From contig NC_002932.3 in assembly GCF_000006985.1 (NCBI RefSeq), forward strand, positions 1,227,109-1,291,108: a DNA stretch of 64,000 nt. The letters are read 5' to 3'. The translations under genes were made by a program, and so were the position numbers. Positions 8,599-17,101 of this stretch are shown one piece after another. The stretch's first letter is position 1. Each line of letters begins with the position of its first letter. The notes below the pieces were generated by a model. The model worked only from the letters and a program-made list of their open reading frames with translations. It searched no databases and was not told the DNA's origin. The stretch is from Chlorobaculum tepidum TLS. Lineage in GTDB: Bacteria > Bacteroidota > Chlorobiia > Chlorobiales > Chlorobiaceae.

Positions 8599-11500
8599 AT
8601 GAGTATGAATTTCAAAGGCGTCATTTTCGATCTCGACGGAGTCATCACCGGCACGGCCAAAATCCACAGCCTTGCCTGGGAGGCGATGTTCAACTCCTTT
8701 TTGCAGAATTACGCCGAGGTCAACAATGAACCTTATGTCCCATTCGATCCGGTACACGACTATCTGAAATACGTTGACGGCAAGCCGCGAATGGAGGGGG
8801 TCAAAAGCTTCCTCGCATCGAGGGGCATTGAAATTCCGTACGGCGAACTCGACGACACCCCGGAGAAAGAGACGGTCTGCGGACTTGGCAACCGCAAGAA
8901 CAGCCTCTTCACGAAAATTCTCGTCAAGGAGGGGCCCGAGGTTTTCCAGACTTCGGTTGACTTCATCAAGGCGCTCAAGGCCCGCGGTATTCGCATCGGC
9001 ATCGCCTCGTCGAGCCGCAACTGCCAGCTCATCCTCCGGCTTGCCAAACTCGAAGAGCTGTTTGAAACGCGCGTGGATGGCGAGGTCTCCATGGAGCTAA
9101 AGCTGAAGGGCAAGCCGAATCCCGATATTTTCATCACCGCGGCCGCCAACCTCGGTCTCGAACCGTACGACTGCGTCGTGGTGGAGGATGCCATTTCAGG
9201 TGTCCAGGCCGGATCGAAGGGAAATTTCGGGCTGGTGCTCGGCATCGCGCGCGAAATCGAAGGCATCAAGCTCAAGGAACAGGGCGCGGACATCGTGGTC
9301 AGAGACCTCGGCGAAATCACCATTGAGGAGATTGACAAGTGGTTCGACACGGGGCTCGAACATGAGGGATGGAACCTTCACTATGACTCATGGTCACCCA
9401 AAGACGAGCGGCTCAGAGAGTCGCTGACCACCACGGGCAACGGCTACATGGGCGTGCGCGGCGCGTTCGAGAGTGGCATGACCTCGGCGCACCACTACCC
9501 CGGCACCTATCTGGCGGGTGTATTCAACAAGCTTCCGTCAGAGGTGCACGGCCAGACCGTCTGGAACAACGACATGGTCAACGCCCCCAACTGGCTGCCT
9601 ATCGAGTTCAGGATCGGCAACGGCGCGTTTATCAATCCGTTGGAGCAGAAAATTCTCAGCTACCGCCAGAATCTCGATATGCGCCACGCCGTAATGGAGC
9701 GTGAAATGGTGATTCAGGACACGCTCGGTAACATCACCCGGATGAAAAGCAAGCGCTTCTGCAGCATGGACAACCCGCACATCGCGGCGATCCGCTACAC
9801 CATCCAGCCGGTCAACTATTCGGCGGAGATCGAAATCCGCTCGACCATCGACGGACGGGTGCAAAACCGCAACGTTCTGCGCTACAACACCCTTTCGACC
9901 GACCACCTCGAACATGTCGATCATGGACGCACGGGCAAAGATGAGGGTATCTTCCTGCACGTGCGTACGAACCACTCGAAAATCGATATCGTCACGCATG
10001 CAAAGACAACATTGCGCTGCGGCTACCACGCAAAATCGGTCTGCGAAGGCAACATCACTAGCAGCCCGCGCTGGATCAGCGAACATTTCCGTCTCCAGGT
10101 ATCGGCTGACCGAAGCTGTTCGATTGACAAGGTGGTCTCGATCCACACCTCCCGTGACGCAGGTCACAACGATCCAGTCGCTGCGGGAAAGGAATCCCTC
10201 GCTTCGGCGGGAAGTTTCGACCAGTTGCTCGAACGCCATATCGAAGCCTGGGATAAAATCTGGCAGAAGGCCGACATGAAAATCGACGGCGACCGTTTCA
10301 CCCAGATGGTCATCCGCCTGCACATCTACCACCTTGTCTCAACCGTCTCGCCGCACAACGTCAACATCGACGCCAGCATCGCTGCGCGCGGCCTGAGCGG
10401 CGAAGGCTACCGCGGCCACTACTTCTGGGACGAAATCTACATCATGCCGTTCTTCATCCAGCACCTGCCGGAGGTCGCGCGCGCCCTGCTGATGTTCCGC
10501 TACCACCGCCTCGACGCAGCCCGCGAGTATGCGCGTGACAACGGCTACCACGGCGCGATGTACCCCTGGCAGACCGCCGATGACGGACGCGAGGAAACGC
10601 CGACCATCCACTACAATCCGAAGAGCGGCGCCTGGGATCCCGACCTGAGCTGCCGTCAGCGCCACGTCTCGATCGCGGTCTTCTACAACGCCTGGCGCTA
10701 CGTGCACGACACCGGCGACACGGAGTTCCTGAACAGCTACGGTGCGGAGATGATGTTCGAGATCGCGCGCTTCTGGGCGAGCATCGCCACCTTCTCGCCT
10801 GATGACGGACGCTATCACATCGAAGGCGTGATGGGTCCGGACGAGTTCCACGAAGAACTTCCAGGTTCGGGCAAACCCGGATTGAAAGACAACTCTTACA
10901 CCAACATCATGACCGCCTGGCTGCTTGAAAAAGCGATTGAAATCAGCCAGAGGCTTGATCCTGCGGTAATGGATGGCCTCATGGAGAAGATCGGCATCGG
11001 CCACGACGAATTCATGAAGTGGCGCGACATTTCGGGCAAGATGAACGTGCTCATTGACCAGAACGGCATTCTTGAACAGTTCGATGGCTACATGGGGCTG
11101 AAAGAGCTCGACTGGGAACACTACAAACTCAAGTACGGCAACATCCACCGGATGGACAGGATTCTGAAGGCTGAGAACGATTCGCCCGACCACTACAAGG
11201 TGGCCAAGCAGGCCGACGTGCTGATGACCTTCTACACACTTTCTCCGGCGGAGGTGTGCGCCATTCTCGAAAATCTCGGCTACCACGTTGCCGACCCGCT
11301 CAGGTTCGTGCGCGACAACTACGCATTCTACGAACCGCGCACTAGCCACGGCTCAACCCTGAGCAAGGTGGTGCACTCGATCATTTCGAGCTACCTGCCC
11401 AATGGCCACGAAATGGCATGGAACTGGTTCATCGAAGCGCTCCGAAGCGACATTCACGATACACAGGGCGGCACCACGCCTGAAGGCCTGCACTGCGGCG

Positions 11501-11772
11501 TAATGGCAGGTACCATCGACACCGTCACCCGCTATTTCTCGGGCATCGCCTTCCACAAAGACATGCTGAACATCCAACCCAACTTCCCGTCGCACTGGAG
11601 GCGCCTCGAGACAAACCTCACCTTCCAGAAGAGCTGGTACCGGATTGTCATCACCCCCAAAAGTGTCTCGGTCACGCTGACCGAATCGGATGCCAATGAA
11701 CTGCCCGCCTTTATCGGGGGACGCTCCGTCACCCTCAAAAAAGGTGAGGAACTGACCGTCCAGCTCGGCTGA
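8599..11772 (+). CDS. bifunctional beta-phosphoglucomutase (HAD) / GH65 disaccharide phosphorylase fusion, 1057 aa
   Basis: Residues 1 to about 245 form a HAD domain of the beta-phosphoglucomutase type: [10 protein letters not shown] with Asp11/Asp13, a T/S motif in [11 protein letters not shown], and a [13 protein letters not shown] end motif. Residues from about 255 to 1057 form a GH65 (alpha/alpha)6-barrel enzyme. The GPDEF motif places the expected acid at about Glu749, and the HGSTLS loop (His917-Ser919) matches the phosphate-binding site of inverting disaccharide phosphorylases rather than hydrolases. Together the domains could turn an alpha-glucoside (trehalose, kojibiose, maltose or similar) plus phosphate into beta-glucose-1-P and then glucose-6-P. 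A second possible start is ATG 8605. Confidence 0.85.
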   Translation: MSMNFKGVIFDLDGVITGTAKIHSLAWEAMFNSFLQNYAEVNNEPYVPFDPVHDYLKYVDGKPRMEGVKSFLASRGIEIPYGELDDTPEKETVCGLGNRKNSLFTKILVKEGPEVFQTSVDFIKALKARGIRIGIASSSRNCQLILRLAKLEELFETRVDGEVSMELKLKGKPNPDIFITAAANLGLEPYDCVVVEDAISGVQAGSKGNFGLVLGIAREIEGIKLKEQGADIVVRDLGEITIEEIDKWFDTGLEHEGWNLHYDSWSPKDERLRESLTTTGNGYMGVRGAFESGMTSAHHYPGTYLAGVFNKLPSEVHGQTVWNNDMVNAPNWLPIEFRIGNGAFINPLEQKILSYRQNLDMRHAVMEREMVIQDTLGNITRMKSKRFCSMDNPHIAAIRYTIQPVNYSAEIEIRSTIDGRVQNRNVLRYNTLSTDHLEHVDHGRTGKDEGIFLHVRTNHSKIDIVTHAKTTLRCGYHAKSVCEGNITSSPRWISEHFRLQVSADRSCSIDKVVSIHTSRDAGHNDPVAAGKESLASAGSFDQLLERHIEAWDKIWQKADMKIDGDRFTQMVIRLHIYHLVSTVSPHNVNIDASIAARGLSGEGYRGHYFWDEIYIMPFFIQHLPEVARALLMFRYHRLDAAREYARDNGYHGAMYPWQTADDGREETPTIHYNPKSGAWDPDLSCRQRHVSIAVFYNAWRYVHDTGDTEFLNSYGAEMMFEIARFWASIATFSPDDGRYHIEGVMGPDEFHEELPGSGKPGLKDNSYTNIMTAWLLEKAIEISQRLDPAVMDGLMEKIGIGHDEFMKWRDISGKMNVLIDQNGILEQFDGYMGLKELDWEHYKLKYGNIHRMDRILKAENDSPDHYKVAKQADVLMTFYTLSPAEVCAILENLGYHVADPLRFVRDNYAFYEPRTSHGSTLSKVVHSIISSYLPNGHEMAWNWFIEALRSDIHDTQGGTTPEGLHCGVMAGTIDTVTRYFSGIAFHKDMLNIQPNFPSHWRRLETNLTFQKSWYRIVITPKSVSVTLTESDANELPAFIGGRSVTLKKGEELTVQLG

Positions 11773-11781
11773 ACGTAGCGC

Positions 11782-11815
11782 ACCGGGAGGGAAGCGAAAT
11801 CCTCCCGGTTTTGTT
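11782..11815 (+). terminator. rho-independent terminator after the GH65 fusion gene
   Basis: ACCGGGAGG (11782-11790) pairs perfectly with CCTCCCGGT (11801-11809) around a 10-nt loop and is followed by TTTGTTATTT. Confidence 0.9.
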
Positions 11816-11840
11816 ATTTCAACCTGAAGCGCTATATACT
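11811..11840 (+). promoter_or_regulatory. possible sigma-70 promoter for queA-ispD
   Basis: TTGTTA (11811-11816) and TATACT (11835-11840) are 18 nt apart, 48 nt before the queA start. The -35 box overlaps the T-tail of the preceding terminator. Confidence 0.5.
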
Positions 11841-11887
11841 CAAGGTTTATCCTTACGGGAACTTCACCCTTTGACCCACAACAGCAT

Positions 11888-12928
11888 ATGCGGCTCTCGA
11901 ACTTTCGATACACCCTTCCCAAAACACGAATCGCCGATCACCTCGAATCGCCCCGCGACGCCTGCAAGCTGATGGTTTTGAACCGTCGCAAAAAAGAGAT
12001 AGAGCACAAGGTGTTCACCGACATCGTCTCCTACTTCAAAAAGGGTGACCTACTCGTGGTCAACAACAGTCGGGTATTCCCTGCCAAGATTTTCGGCCAG
12101 AAGGAGAAAACTGATGCCAAGATCGAAGTCTTCCTGCTCAGGGAGCTGAACAAGGAGGCCGGGCTCTGGGACGTGCTGGTCGATCCGGCCCGCAAGGTTC
12201 GTGTTGGCAACAAGATCTATTTCGAGGATGACGTCGTGGCCGAGGTGGTGGACAACACAACGTCGAGAGGCCGCACGATCCGCTTCCTCAATCCGGACAT
12301 CGACGTGTTCCAGATGGTCGAAAAAATCGGCCATGTGCCGCTTCCCCCTTACTTCACCCGGAAACCGAAAGAGACTGACCGCACCGATTACCAGACCGTT
12401 TATGCCAGCCAGACCGGCGCGGTGGTTGCGCCAATGGCGGGTCTGCACTTCACCATACCGCTCTTGCAGCAGCTCCAGAAAATCGGCGTCAAGATTCTGC
12501 CCCTCACCCTGCATCCAAGTCTGAGCACCTTCAACGCCATCGAGGTTGAGGATGTCTCGAAACACAAGATGGACTCGGAGTACTTCAATATCCCCTACCA
12601 GACGGCAATGGAGATCAACGAGACCAAGGTCAACAAATCGGGCCGGGTGTTCGTCGTCGGAACCACGACCTGCCGCGCGCTCGAAGCCAACGCGACGGTT
12701 GATGGAAAAATCAAATTCGGCCAGGGCTGGACTGACAAGTTCATCTATCCACCCTACAACTTCAAGGTCACCGATGCGCTCATCACCAACTTCCAGCAGC
12801 CGGAAACGACACTGATGATGGTGGTCAGCGCTTTTGCCGAGCACCGCCTGCTCATGGAAGCCTACAAAACCGCGCTCAAGAACAACTACCGTTTCCTCGC
12901 CTACGGGGATGCCATGCTTATCGTCTAA
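11888..12928 (+). CDS. queA: S-adenosylmethionine:tRNA ribosyltransferase-isomerase
   Basis: QueA transfers and isomerises the ribose of SAM onto preQ1-tRNA to make epoxyqueuosine in the wobble position of GUN-decoding tRNAs. The 346-residue protein has the expected N-terminal ALP-type start (FRYTLPKTRIA), the RR/VVNNSRV region, HVPLPPYF, YQTVYA and the GAVVAPMAGLHFT segment, and ends with YGDAMLIV. Length matches the family. It is 5 nt upstream of ispD, so the two are probably one transcript, although they belong to unrelated pathways. Confidence 0.95.
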   Translation: MRLSNFRYTLPKTRIADHLESPRDACKLMVLNRRKKEIEHKVFTDIVSYFKKGDLLVVNNSRVFPAKIFGQKEKTDAKIEVFLLRELNKEAGLWDVLVDPARKVRVGNKIYFEDDVVAEVVDNTTSRGRTIRFLNPDIDVFQMVEKIGHVPLPPYFTRKPKETDRTDYQTVYASQTGAVVAPMAGLHFTIPLLQQLQKIGVKILPLTLHPSLSTFNAIEVEDVSKHKMDSEYFNIPYQTAMEINETKVNKSGRVFVVGTTTCRALEANATVDGKIKFGQGWTDKFIYPPYNFKVTDALITNFQQPETTLMMVVSAFAEHRLLMEAYKTALKNNYRFLAYGDAMLIV

Positions 12929-12933
12929 CGCCC

Positions 12934-13674
12934 ATGAAAACAGTAGTCATCATTGCGGCAAGCGGCGTCGGCAAACGCATGAAGCTCGATGGCGGCCGCA
13001 GCAAGCAGATGCTTGAAATCGGCGGCCAGCCGGTCATCTGGCACACCATGAAAGCGTTTCAGGAGGCATCGACGGTCGAATCGGTTTACATCGCCACGCT
13101 GCCAGACAGCATCCCGGTTTTCAAGGAGATTGCGAAAGCAAACGGATTCACGAAGATCACAGCAATAATCGAAGGCGGCAAGGAGCGGCAGGACTCGATC
13201 GGTAATTGCATGAAGCTGATCGAACAAGAGATTGAGAACTCGGGAGTGATGCCCGACGCCATCCTCGTGCACGACGGCGCACGCCCGTTTATCCAGCCGG
13301 AGGAGATCGACGACATCGCGCGTCTGTCGGCGACACACGGCGCATGCGTGCCCGCCACAAAACCGAAAGATACCATCAAGTATGTCGGCTGCAATCCGGA
13401 GATTTTCGGCGAAACGCTCGACCGCAGCCGCCTGCTCCAGGTACAGACACCGCAGGGATTCGCCCCCGCAAAGCTTATCGAAGCCCACCGCCTCGCCGGT
13501 GAAGAGCAATGGTACGCCACCGATGACGCCGCCCTCGTGGAGCGCTATTTCCCGCAGCAAGCGATTCGCATCTACGAAACCGGCTACCACAACATCAAGA
13601 TCACCACGCCCGAAGATGTCTTCATTGGTGAAGCGATTCTTGCCGGGCTAAAAGCCAGAAAATCGAAAAATTAA
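12934..13674 (+). CDS. ispD: 2-C-methyl-D-erythritol 4-phosphate cytidylyltransferase
   Basis: IspD couples CTP to MEP in the non-mevalonate isoprenoid pathway, which feeds quinone, carotenoid and bacteriochlorophyll side-chain synthesis. The 246-residue protein has the nucleotide-binding AASGVGKRM...K motif near its start, the LVHDGARPF segment, TPQGF, TDDAALVE, and the family ending GYHNIKITTPEDV. The gene directly follows queA and is followed by the tRNA pair. Confidence 0.95.
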   Translation: MKTVVIIAASGVGKRMKLDGGRSKQMLEIGGQPVIWHTMKAFQEASTVESVYIATLPDSIPVFKEIAKANGFTKITAIIEGGKERQDSIGNCMKLIEQEIENSGVMPDAILVHDGARPFIQPEEIDDIARLSATHGACVPATKPKDTIKYVGCNPEIFGETLDRSRLLQVQTPQGFAPAKLIEAHRLAGEEQWYATDDAALVERYFPQQAIRIYETGYHNIKITTPEDVFIGEAILAGLKARKSKN

Positions 13675-13687
13675 TTCATTTCGCTTC

Positions 13688-13716
13688 TTGTTTTTAGAAA
13701 GGCGACGCCGTATATT
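13688..13716 (+). promoter_or_regulatory. sigma-70-like promoter of the tRNA pair
   Basis: TTGTTT (13688-13693) and TATATT (13711-13716) are separated by 17 nt. The predicted start is just before the tRNA-Met gene at 13729. Confidence 0.7.
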
Positions 13717-13728
13717 AATGGCCCTTAA

Positions 13729-13802
13729 GGTGAGGTAGCTCAGTTGGTTAGAGCACAGGATTCATAACCCTGAGGTCGAGGGTTCAACTCCCTCCCTCAC
13801 CA
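13729..13802 (+). tRNA. tRNA with CAT anticodon (elongator Met, or Ile2)
   Basis: A complete cloverleaf: acceptor GGTGAGG/CCTCACC with discriminator A, D-arm GCTC/GAGC, anticodon loop TTCATAA and T-arm GAGGG/CCCTC. The perfect 1:72 pair excludes an initiator tRNA. The last anticodon-stem pair is A31/C39, a mismatch. CCA is not encoded. Elongator Met is favoured, but a lysidine-modified tRNA-Ile2 cannot be excluded from sequence alone. Confidence 0.9.
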
Positions 13803-13814
13803 CTCCGACAAGCA

Positions 13815-13839
13815 CCCGCTTGTCTAACCGGCAAGCGGG
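13815..13839 (+). repeat. hairpin in the spacer between the two tRNAs
   Basis: CCCGCTTG (13815-13822) pairs with CAAGCGGG (13832-13839) around a 9-nt loop. The same left arm, extended to CACCCGCTTG (13813-13822), can instead pair with CAAGCGGGTG (13850-13859), which includes the 5' acceptor strand of tRNA-Gly. Confidence 0.6.
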
Positions 13840-13852
13840 ATGTTTCGAACAA

Positions 13853-13925
13853 GCGGGTGTAACTCAGTTGGTAGAGTGTTTGCTTCCCAAGCAAAATGTC
13901 GCGAGTTCGAATCTCGTCACCCGCT
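13853..13925 (+). tRNA. tRNA-Gly (CCC anticodon)
   Basis: Cloverleaf with acceptor GCGGGTG/CACCCGC, D-arm ACTC/GAGT, anticodon stem TTTGC/GCAAA, loop TTCCCAA, T-arm GCGAG/CTCGT with one G-T pair, and discriminator T as expected for tRNA-Gly. CCA is not encoded. Confidence 0.93.
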
Positions 13926-13977
13926 CTCCGAAAATCTCCGATTCGACTGCACCTCTCCAGACCAACCATTTCTTCCC

Positions 13978-14427
13978 ATGGCACAGGATTCGATTTTCAC
14001 TGTTCCGGTCACGCCCGAAGAGATCAATGAAACGCAGATCGTTGAAGGACAGATGGCCCGCCATCTTGGCATCGAAATCACCGCTGTCGGCCCTGACTCC
14101 ATGACGGCCACCATGCCTGTCGATCACCGCACGATCCAGCGCATCGGCATTCTGCACGGCGGCGCCTCGCTCGCCCTTGCCGAAACGGTCGGCAGCATCG
14201 CCGCCTCCTACTGCGTGGATCGCGAGAAGCAGTTCATCGTCGGCCAGGAGATCAATGCCAACCACCTCCGCGCCGTGCGCCAGGGCGAAAGCTCCGTGCA
14301 CGCCACCGCCACCCCGCTCCACCTCGGTCGCACCTCGCAAGTCTGGGACATCAAAATCCGCGACGACAAAGGCCGTCTGGTCTGCGTCAGCCGCTTCACG
14401 GCCGCCGTACTTGAAAAACGGGGGTAA
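13978..14427 (+). CDS. menI: hotdog-fold acyl-CoA thioesterase, probable 1,4-dihydroxy-2-naphthoyl-CoA hydrolase
   Basis: The 149-residue protein closely follows the E. coli YdiI/MenI pattern. It has TMPVDHRTIQ, the HGGASLALAET segment with His60 and catalytic-position Glu69 (same 9-residue spacing as in YdiI), an EINANHLRAVRQG strand, and a C-terminal GRLVCVSRFT strand. MenI releases DHNA from CoA in menaquinone synthesis, and green sulfur bacteria make menaquinone and chlorobiumquinone. The start at 13978 removes an upstream extension that would overlap tRNA-Gly. Other hotdog thioesterase substrates remain possible. Confidence 0.8.
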   Translation: MAQDSIFTVPVTPEEINETQIVEGQMARHLGIEITAVGPDSMTATMPVDHRTIQRIGILHGGASLALAETVGSIAASYCVDREKQFIVGQEINANHLRAVRQGESSVHATATPLHLGRTSQVWDIKIRDDKGRLVCVSRFTAAVLEKRG

Positions 14428-14430
14428 TTG

Positions 14431-14483
14431 CCCCGGCTTTCAAGCCGAGGGCAGTCAATCAACAAAAAACCGGGCTTCAGCCC
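14431..14483. repeat. two short GC-rich palindromes (REP-like or terminator)
   Basis: CGGCTT-TC-AAGCCG (14434-14447, extendable by CCC/GGG) and GGGCT-TC-AGCCC (14472-14483) lie 25 nt apart just after menI. The shared centre and lack of a T-run suggest a REP-type unit, but only this one copy pair is visible here. Confidence 0.4.
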
Positions 14484-14710
14484 AATCTCTTTCCGCCCGC
14501 ATCCGTACCCGCTCGTTATCTCGACAATCACCGGGGATACGGCAATTCACGCGATACACTTTCGCTCACGAATCCGGTGACGATACTCGCGCCGCCGGGA
14601 TTTAACTCCTGAATCTCCCCCTGTTTTTAAAGGCCTTTACAAGGTTTTTAGGGAAATTTTCATACTTTATAAGTTCATCCTGTAGTCCTTACCACTTATC
14701 CTCGAAAGGC

Positions 14711-16117
14711 ATGCTGACAGACGATCTTCAGACAGCCGAATCATCCGTGTCCCTCACAAATGGCGTAGCACCATCCCTCGAAAAGCTCGCGGCAGAACAG
14801 AAGAGCAGAAAAAAATGGCTGCTGGTCCAGCCCAAAAGCCAGACCAGCATGATGGTCGATTCCGGCGCGGTAAGTATGCCGCTGAACCTGATCATGGTCG
14901 CCACGCTGGCCAGCAAGTATTTTGACGTCACCTTCCTCGACGAGAGAACTGGCGACACCATTCCCCAAGACTTCTCCGGCTACGATGTTGTGGCCATCAC
15001 CTCGCGCACGCTCAATGCCAAGAACGCCTACCGTATCGGCGACCGCGCGAAAGCGCAGGGCAAAATCGTGCTGATCGGCGGTGTGCACCCAACCATGCTG
15101 ACCGACGAAGCCTCATTGCACTGCACCAGCGTGATTTACGGTGAAATCGAGTCGGTCTGGGAGGAGCTTGCCATCGACATTTTCCGGGGCAAAATGAAGA
15201 GCGTATACAAGGCCAGCAACCTGAAGCCGATGACCACCATGACGCCGCCCGACTTCAGCTTCGCCCTCAACTCACCGCACGCGAAAAAATACAGCCAGCT
15301 CATTCCGATTCTGGCCACCAAGGGGTGTCCGGTGGGATGCAGCTTCTGCACCACGCCGACGGTCTATGGCAAGAGCTTCCGCTACCGCGAAATCGACCTG
15401 GTGCTTGACGAAATGCGCGCCCATCAGGAGCGGCTTGGCAAAAAGAAGGTGCGCTTCTCCTTCATGGACGACAACATCAGTTTCAGGCCAAAATACTTCA
15501 TGGAGCTGCTCGAAGGCATGGCCAAGCTCGGTGTACGCTGGAACGCCAACATCTCGATGAACTTCCTGCAAAAGCCGGAAGTTGCCGAACTCGCCGGACG
15601 TTCGGGCTGCGAACTCATGAGCATCGGCTTCGAATCGCTCAACCCCGACATTCTCAAGAGCATGAACAAGGGGTCAAACCGCCTCCAGAACTACGAGGCT
15701 GTCGTCAGCAACCTGCACAAGCACAAAATCGCCATCCAGGGCTACTTCATTTTCGGCTTCGACGACGACAGCGAAAAGAGCTTCCAGGCTACCTACGACT
15801 TCATCATGCAGAACCGCATCGAGTTCCCGGTCTTCTCGCTGTTGACGCCCTTCCCCGGCACCCCCTATTTCGAGGAGATGAAGGATCGGGTGCGCCATTT
15901 CGACTGGGACAAGTATGACACCTACCACTACATGTTCGAGCCGAAGAAGCTCGGCGGCGAAAAGCTGCTCGAAAACTTCATCAAGCTCCAGCGCGAGGTG
16001 TACAAAGGCAGCGCCATCATGAAGCGAATGCAGGGCAAACCGCTGAACTGGGTCTGGTTCGTCAACTTCCTCATGAACCGCTTCACCCGAAAACTCACGC
16101 CGGAGATGTACCTCTGA
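14711..16117 (+). CDS. B12-binding radical SAM protein, candidate bacteriochlorophyllide methyltransferase (BchQ/BchR type)
   Basis: The 468-residue protein has an N-terminal Rossmann-like cobalamin-binding domain (about residues 35-170, with GGVHPT rather than DxHxxG). A radical SAM domain follows, with CxxxCxxC at Cys206/210/213 and a GFESLNP segment. This architecture is the BchE/BchQ/BchR group. Its length fits the C-8 and C-12 methyltransferases BchQ and BchR better than the longer BchE cyclase. In green sulfur bacteria these enzymes add methyls to the C-8 ethyl or C-12 methyl group of bacteriochlorophyll c/d. I cannot tell BchQ from BchR, nor exclude another B12 radical SAM enzyme. It is a single gene with a terminator downstream. 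Confidence 0.7.
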   Translation: MLTDDLQTAESSVSLTNGVAPSLEKLAAEQKSRKKWLLVQPKSQTSMMVDSGAVSMPLNLIMVATLASKYFDVTFLDERTGDTIPQDFSGYDVVAITSRTLNAKNAYRIGDRAKAQGKIVLIGGVHPTMLTDEASLHCTSVIYGEIESVWEELAIDIFRGKMKSVYKASNLKPMTTMTPPDFSFALNSPHAKKYSQLIPILATKGCPVGCSFCTTPTVYGKSFRYREIDLVLDEMRAHQERLGKKKVRFSFMDDNISFRPKYFMELLEGMAKLGVRWNANISMNFLQKPEVAELAGRSGCELMSIGFESLNPDILKSMNKGSNRLQNYEAVVSNLHKHKIAIQGYFIFGFDDDSEKSFQATYDFIMQNRIEFPVFSLLTPFPGTPYFEEMKDRVRHFDWDKYDTYHYMFEPKKLGGEKLLENFIKLQREVYKGSAIMKRMQGKPLNWVWFVNFLMNRFTRKLTPEMYL

Positions 16118-16162
16118 GTCGCTGAAAAAGCTGATCGCTCAAAGAATAGGCAGAAACAGAAC

Positions 16163-16202
16163 AGATGCCGGTCATCGAGAACATAACCGGCGTCTCTTTT
16201 TT
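16163..16202. terminator. terminator between the radical SAM gene and the convergent secreted-protein gene
   Basis: AGATGCCGGT (16163-16172) pairs with ACCGGCGTCT (16186-16195) with one G-T pair, followed by CTTTTTT. Confidence 0.85.
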
Positions 16203-16209
16203 CGAGCGT

Positions 16210-16710
16210 TTAGAATCTCCTCTCCCCATCTCTGCGGTCATCATGACGGTCGTCATGGCGATCCCAGCGGTCATCTCTGCGATCACGGCGATCATCCCAA
16301 CGATCTCTCCAGTCCCGATCGCGATGCTCTCTGAAGCGATCTGGATGAATTCGCCTGTAATAGACCTCCCTGTACCTTCGGATGTCATCCCAGCGATACC
16401 TTCTGATTCTGTAGGGAAGCCTGCGATAGTCAACAATCACCCAAGGCCCATGGCGATAATGGTGTGAACGATACCAGTACCCGTTATGGTACAGATAGTA
16501 ATATCCTCCGTACATGATAATATCGTATGGCCCTCCATATGAGATCGAGTAACCGAGATCCGGCACATAAAAAAATTCCGGATTGTAATCGACCACAAAG
16601 CCGGGGCCTCCTACATTGACGTGCAAGTCAACGTCAGCAAGAGCTTGACCTGAAGGGCTGAAAAACAGTAATCCGGAAGCCAGCGTCGCCAGCAGTAGAT
16701 GTTTTTTCAT
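16210..16710 (-). CDS. secreted Tyr/Arg-rich protein, single-module paralogue of the 1356-2609 product
   Basis: The start at 16710 (MKKHLLLATLASGLLFF) has GGAGAC a few nt upstream and a signal peptide ending near ALA. The mature part repeats the module of the protein at 1356: NPEFFYVPDLGYSISYGG, a YYLYHNGYWYRS segment, HGPW, LPYRIRRYRWDDIRR. It then ends in an Arg/Asp-rich tail (repeated DDR units) rather than the pentapeptide tail. Function unknown. The two copies are about 14 kb apart on opposite strands and share the signal-peptide style, so I infer a lineage-specific exported family. Confidence 0.75.
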   Translation of the reverse strand: MKKHLLLATLASGLLFFSPSGQALADVDLHVNVGGPGFVVDYNPEFFYVPDLGYSISYGGPYDIIMYGGYYYLYHNGYWYRSHHYRHGPWVIVDYRRLPYRIRRYRWDDIRRYREVYYRRIHPDRFREHRDRDWRDRWDDRRDRRDDRWDRHDDRHDDRRDGERRF

Positions 16711-17031
16711 AATGTCTCCAATTGCAGCTTTTCTTTCGTGCACACAAAAAGCAGAGTGTTGGAAAAGAAGGGAATACAGTACAGCCTTACTTGATTTAAT
16801 TGCTTATGGTGAGTAATAATACAACACCCTAACGATGATCTTCCAGATTTTAGTTCCGCTGTATGATTTTTATCAGGACGTTCAAAAGAGCCCGATATCA
16901 CTTCTATTCTACATCTCGCCAACGCTCCTTAAAAGCATGCCGTACCATCCATACCAAAACTTGCGGCGATCATGACAACAGTAAGACATGGGCGCGACCA
17001 TTACCAGACGGTTATAGTTTTCCCGCAAAAA
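16711..17031. other. intergenic region with no gene seen
   Basis: About 320 nt between the divergent start of the secreted protein and the aspS terminator. It is AT-rich near 16750-16870. I found no tRNA, clear promoter pair or repeat in it. Confidence 0.5.
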
Positions 17032-17064
17032 AAATCCCGCAAAACCTTGCGTCTTGCGGGATTT
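17032..17064 (-). terminator. rho-independent terminator after aspS
   Basis: Read on the minus strand, AAATCCCGCAA and TTGCGGGATTT form an 11-bp perfect stem (17032-17042 with 17054-17064), followed by a T-run (the A-run at 17025-17034 on the plus strand). Confidence 0.85.
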
Positions 17065-17101
17065 TTCATTTCAAACCAAACACTGCCATTAACCCTGGCC
17101 A

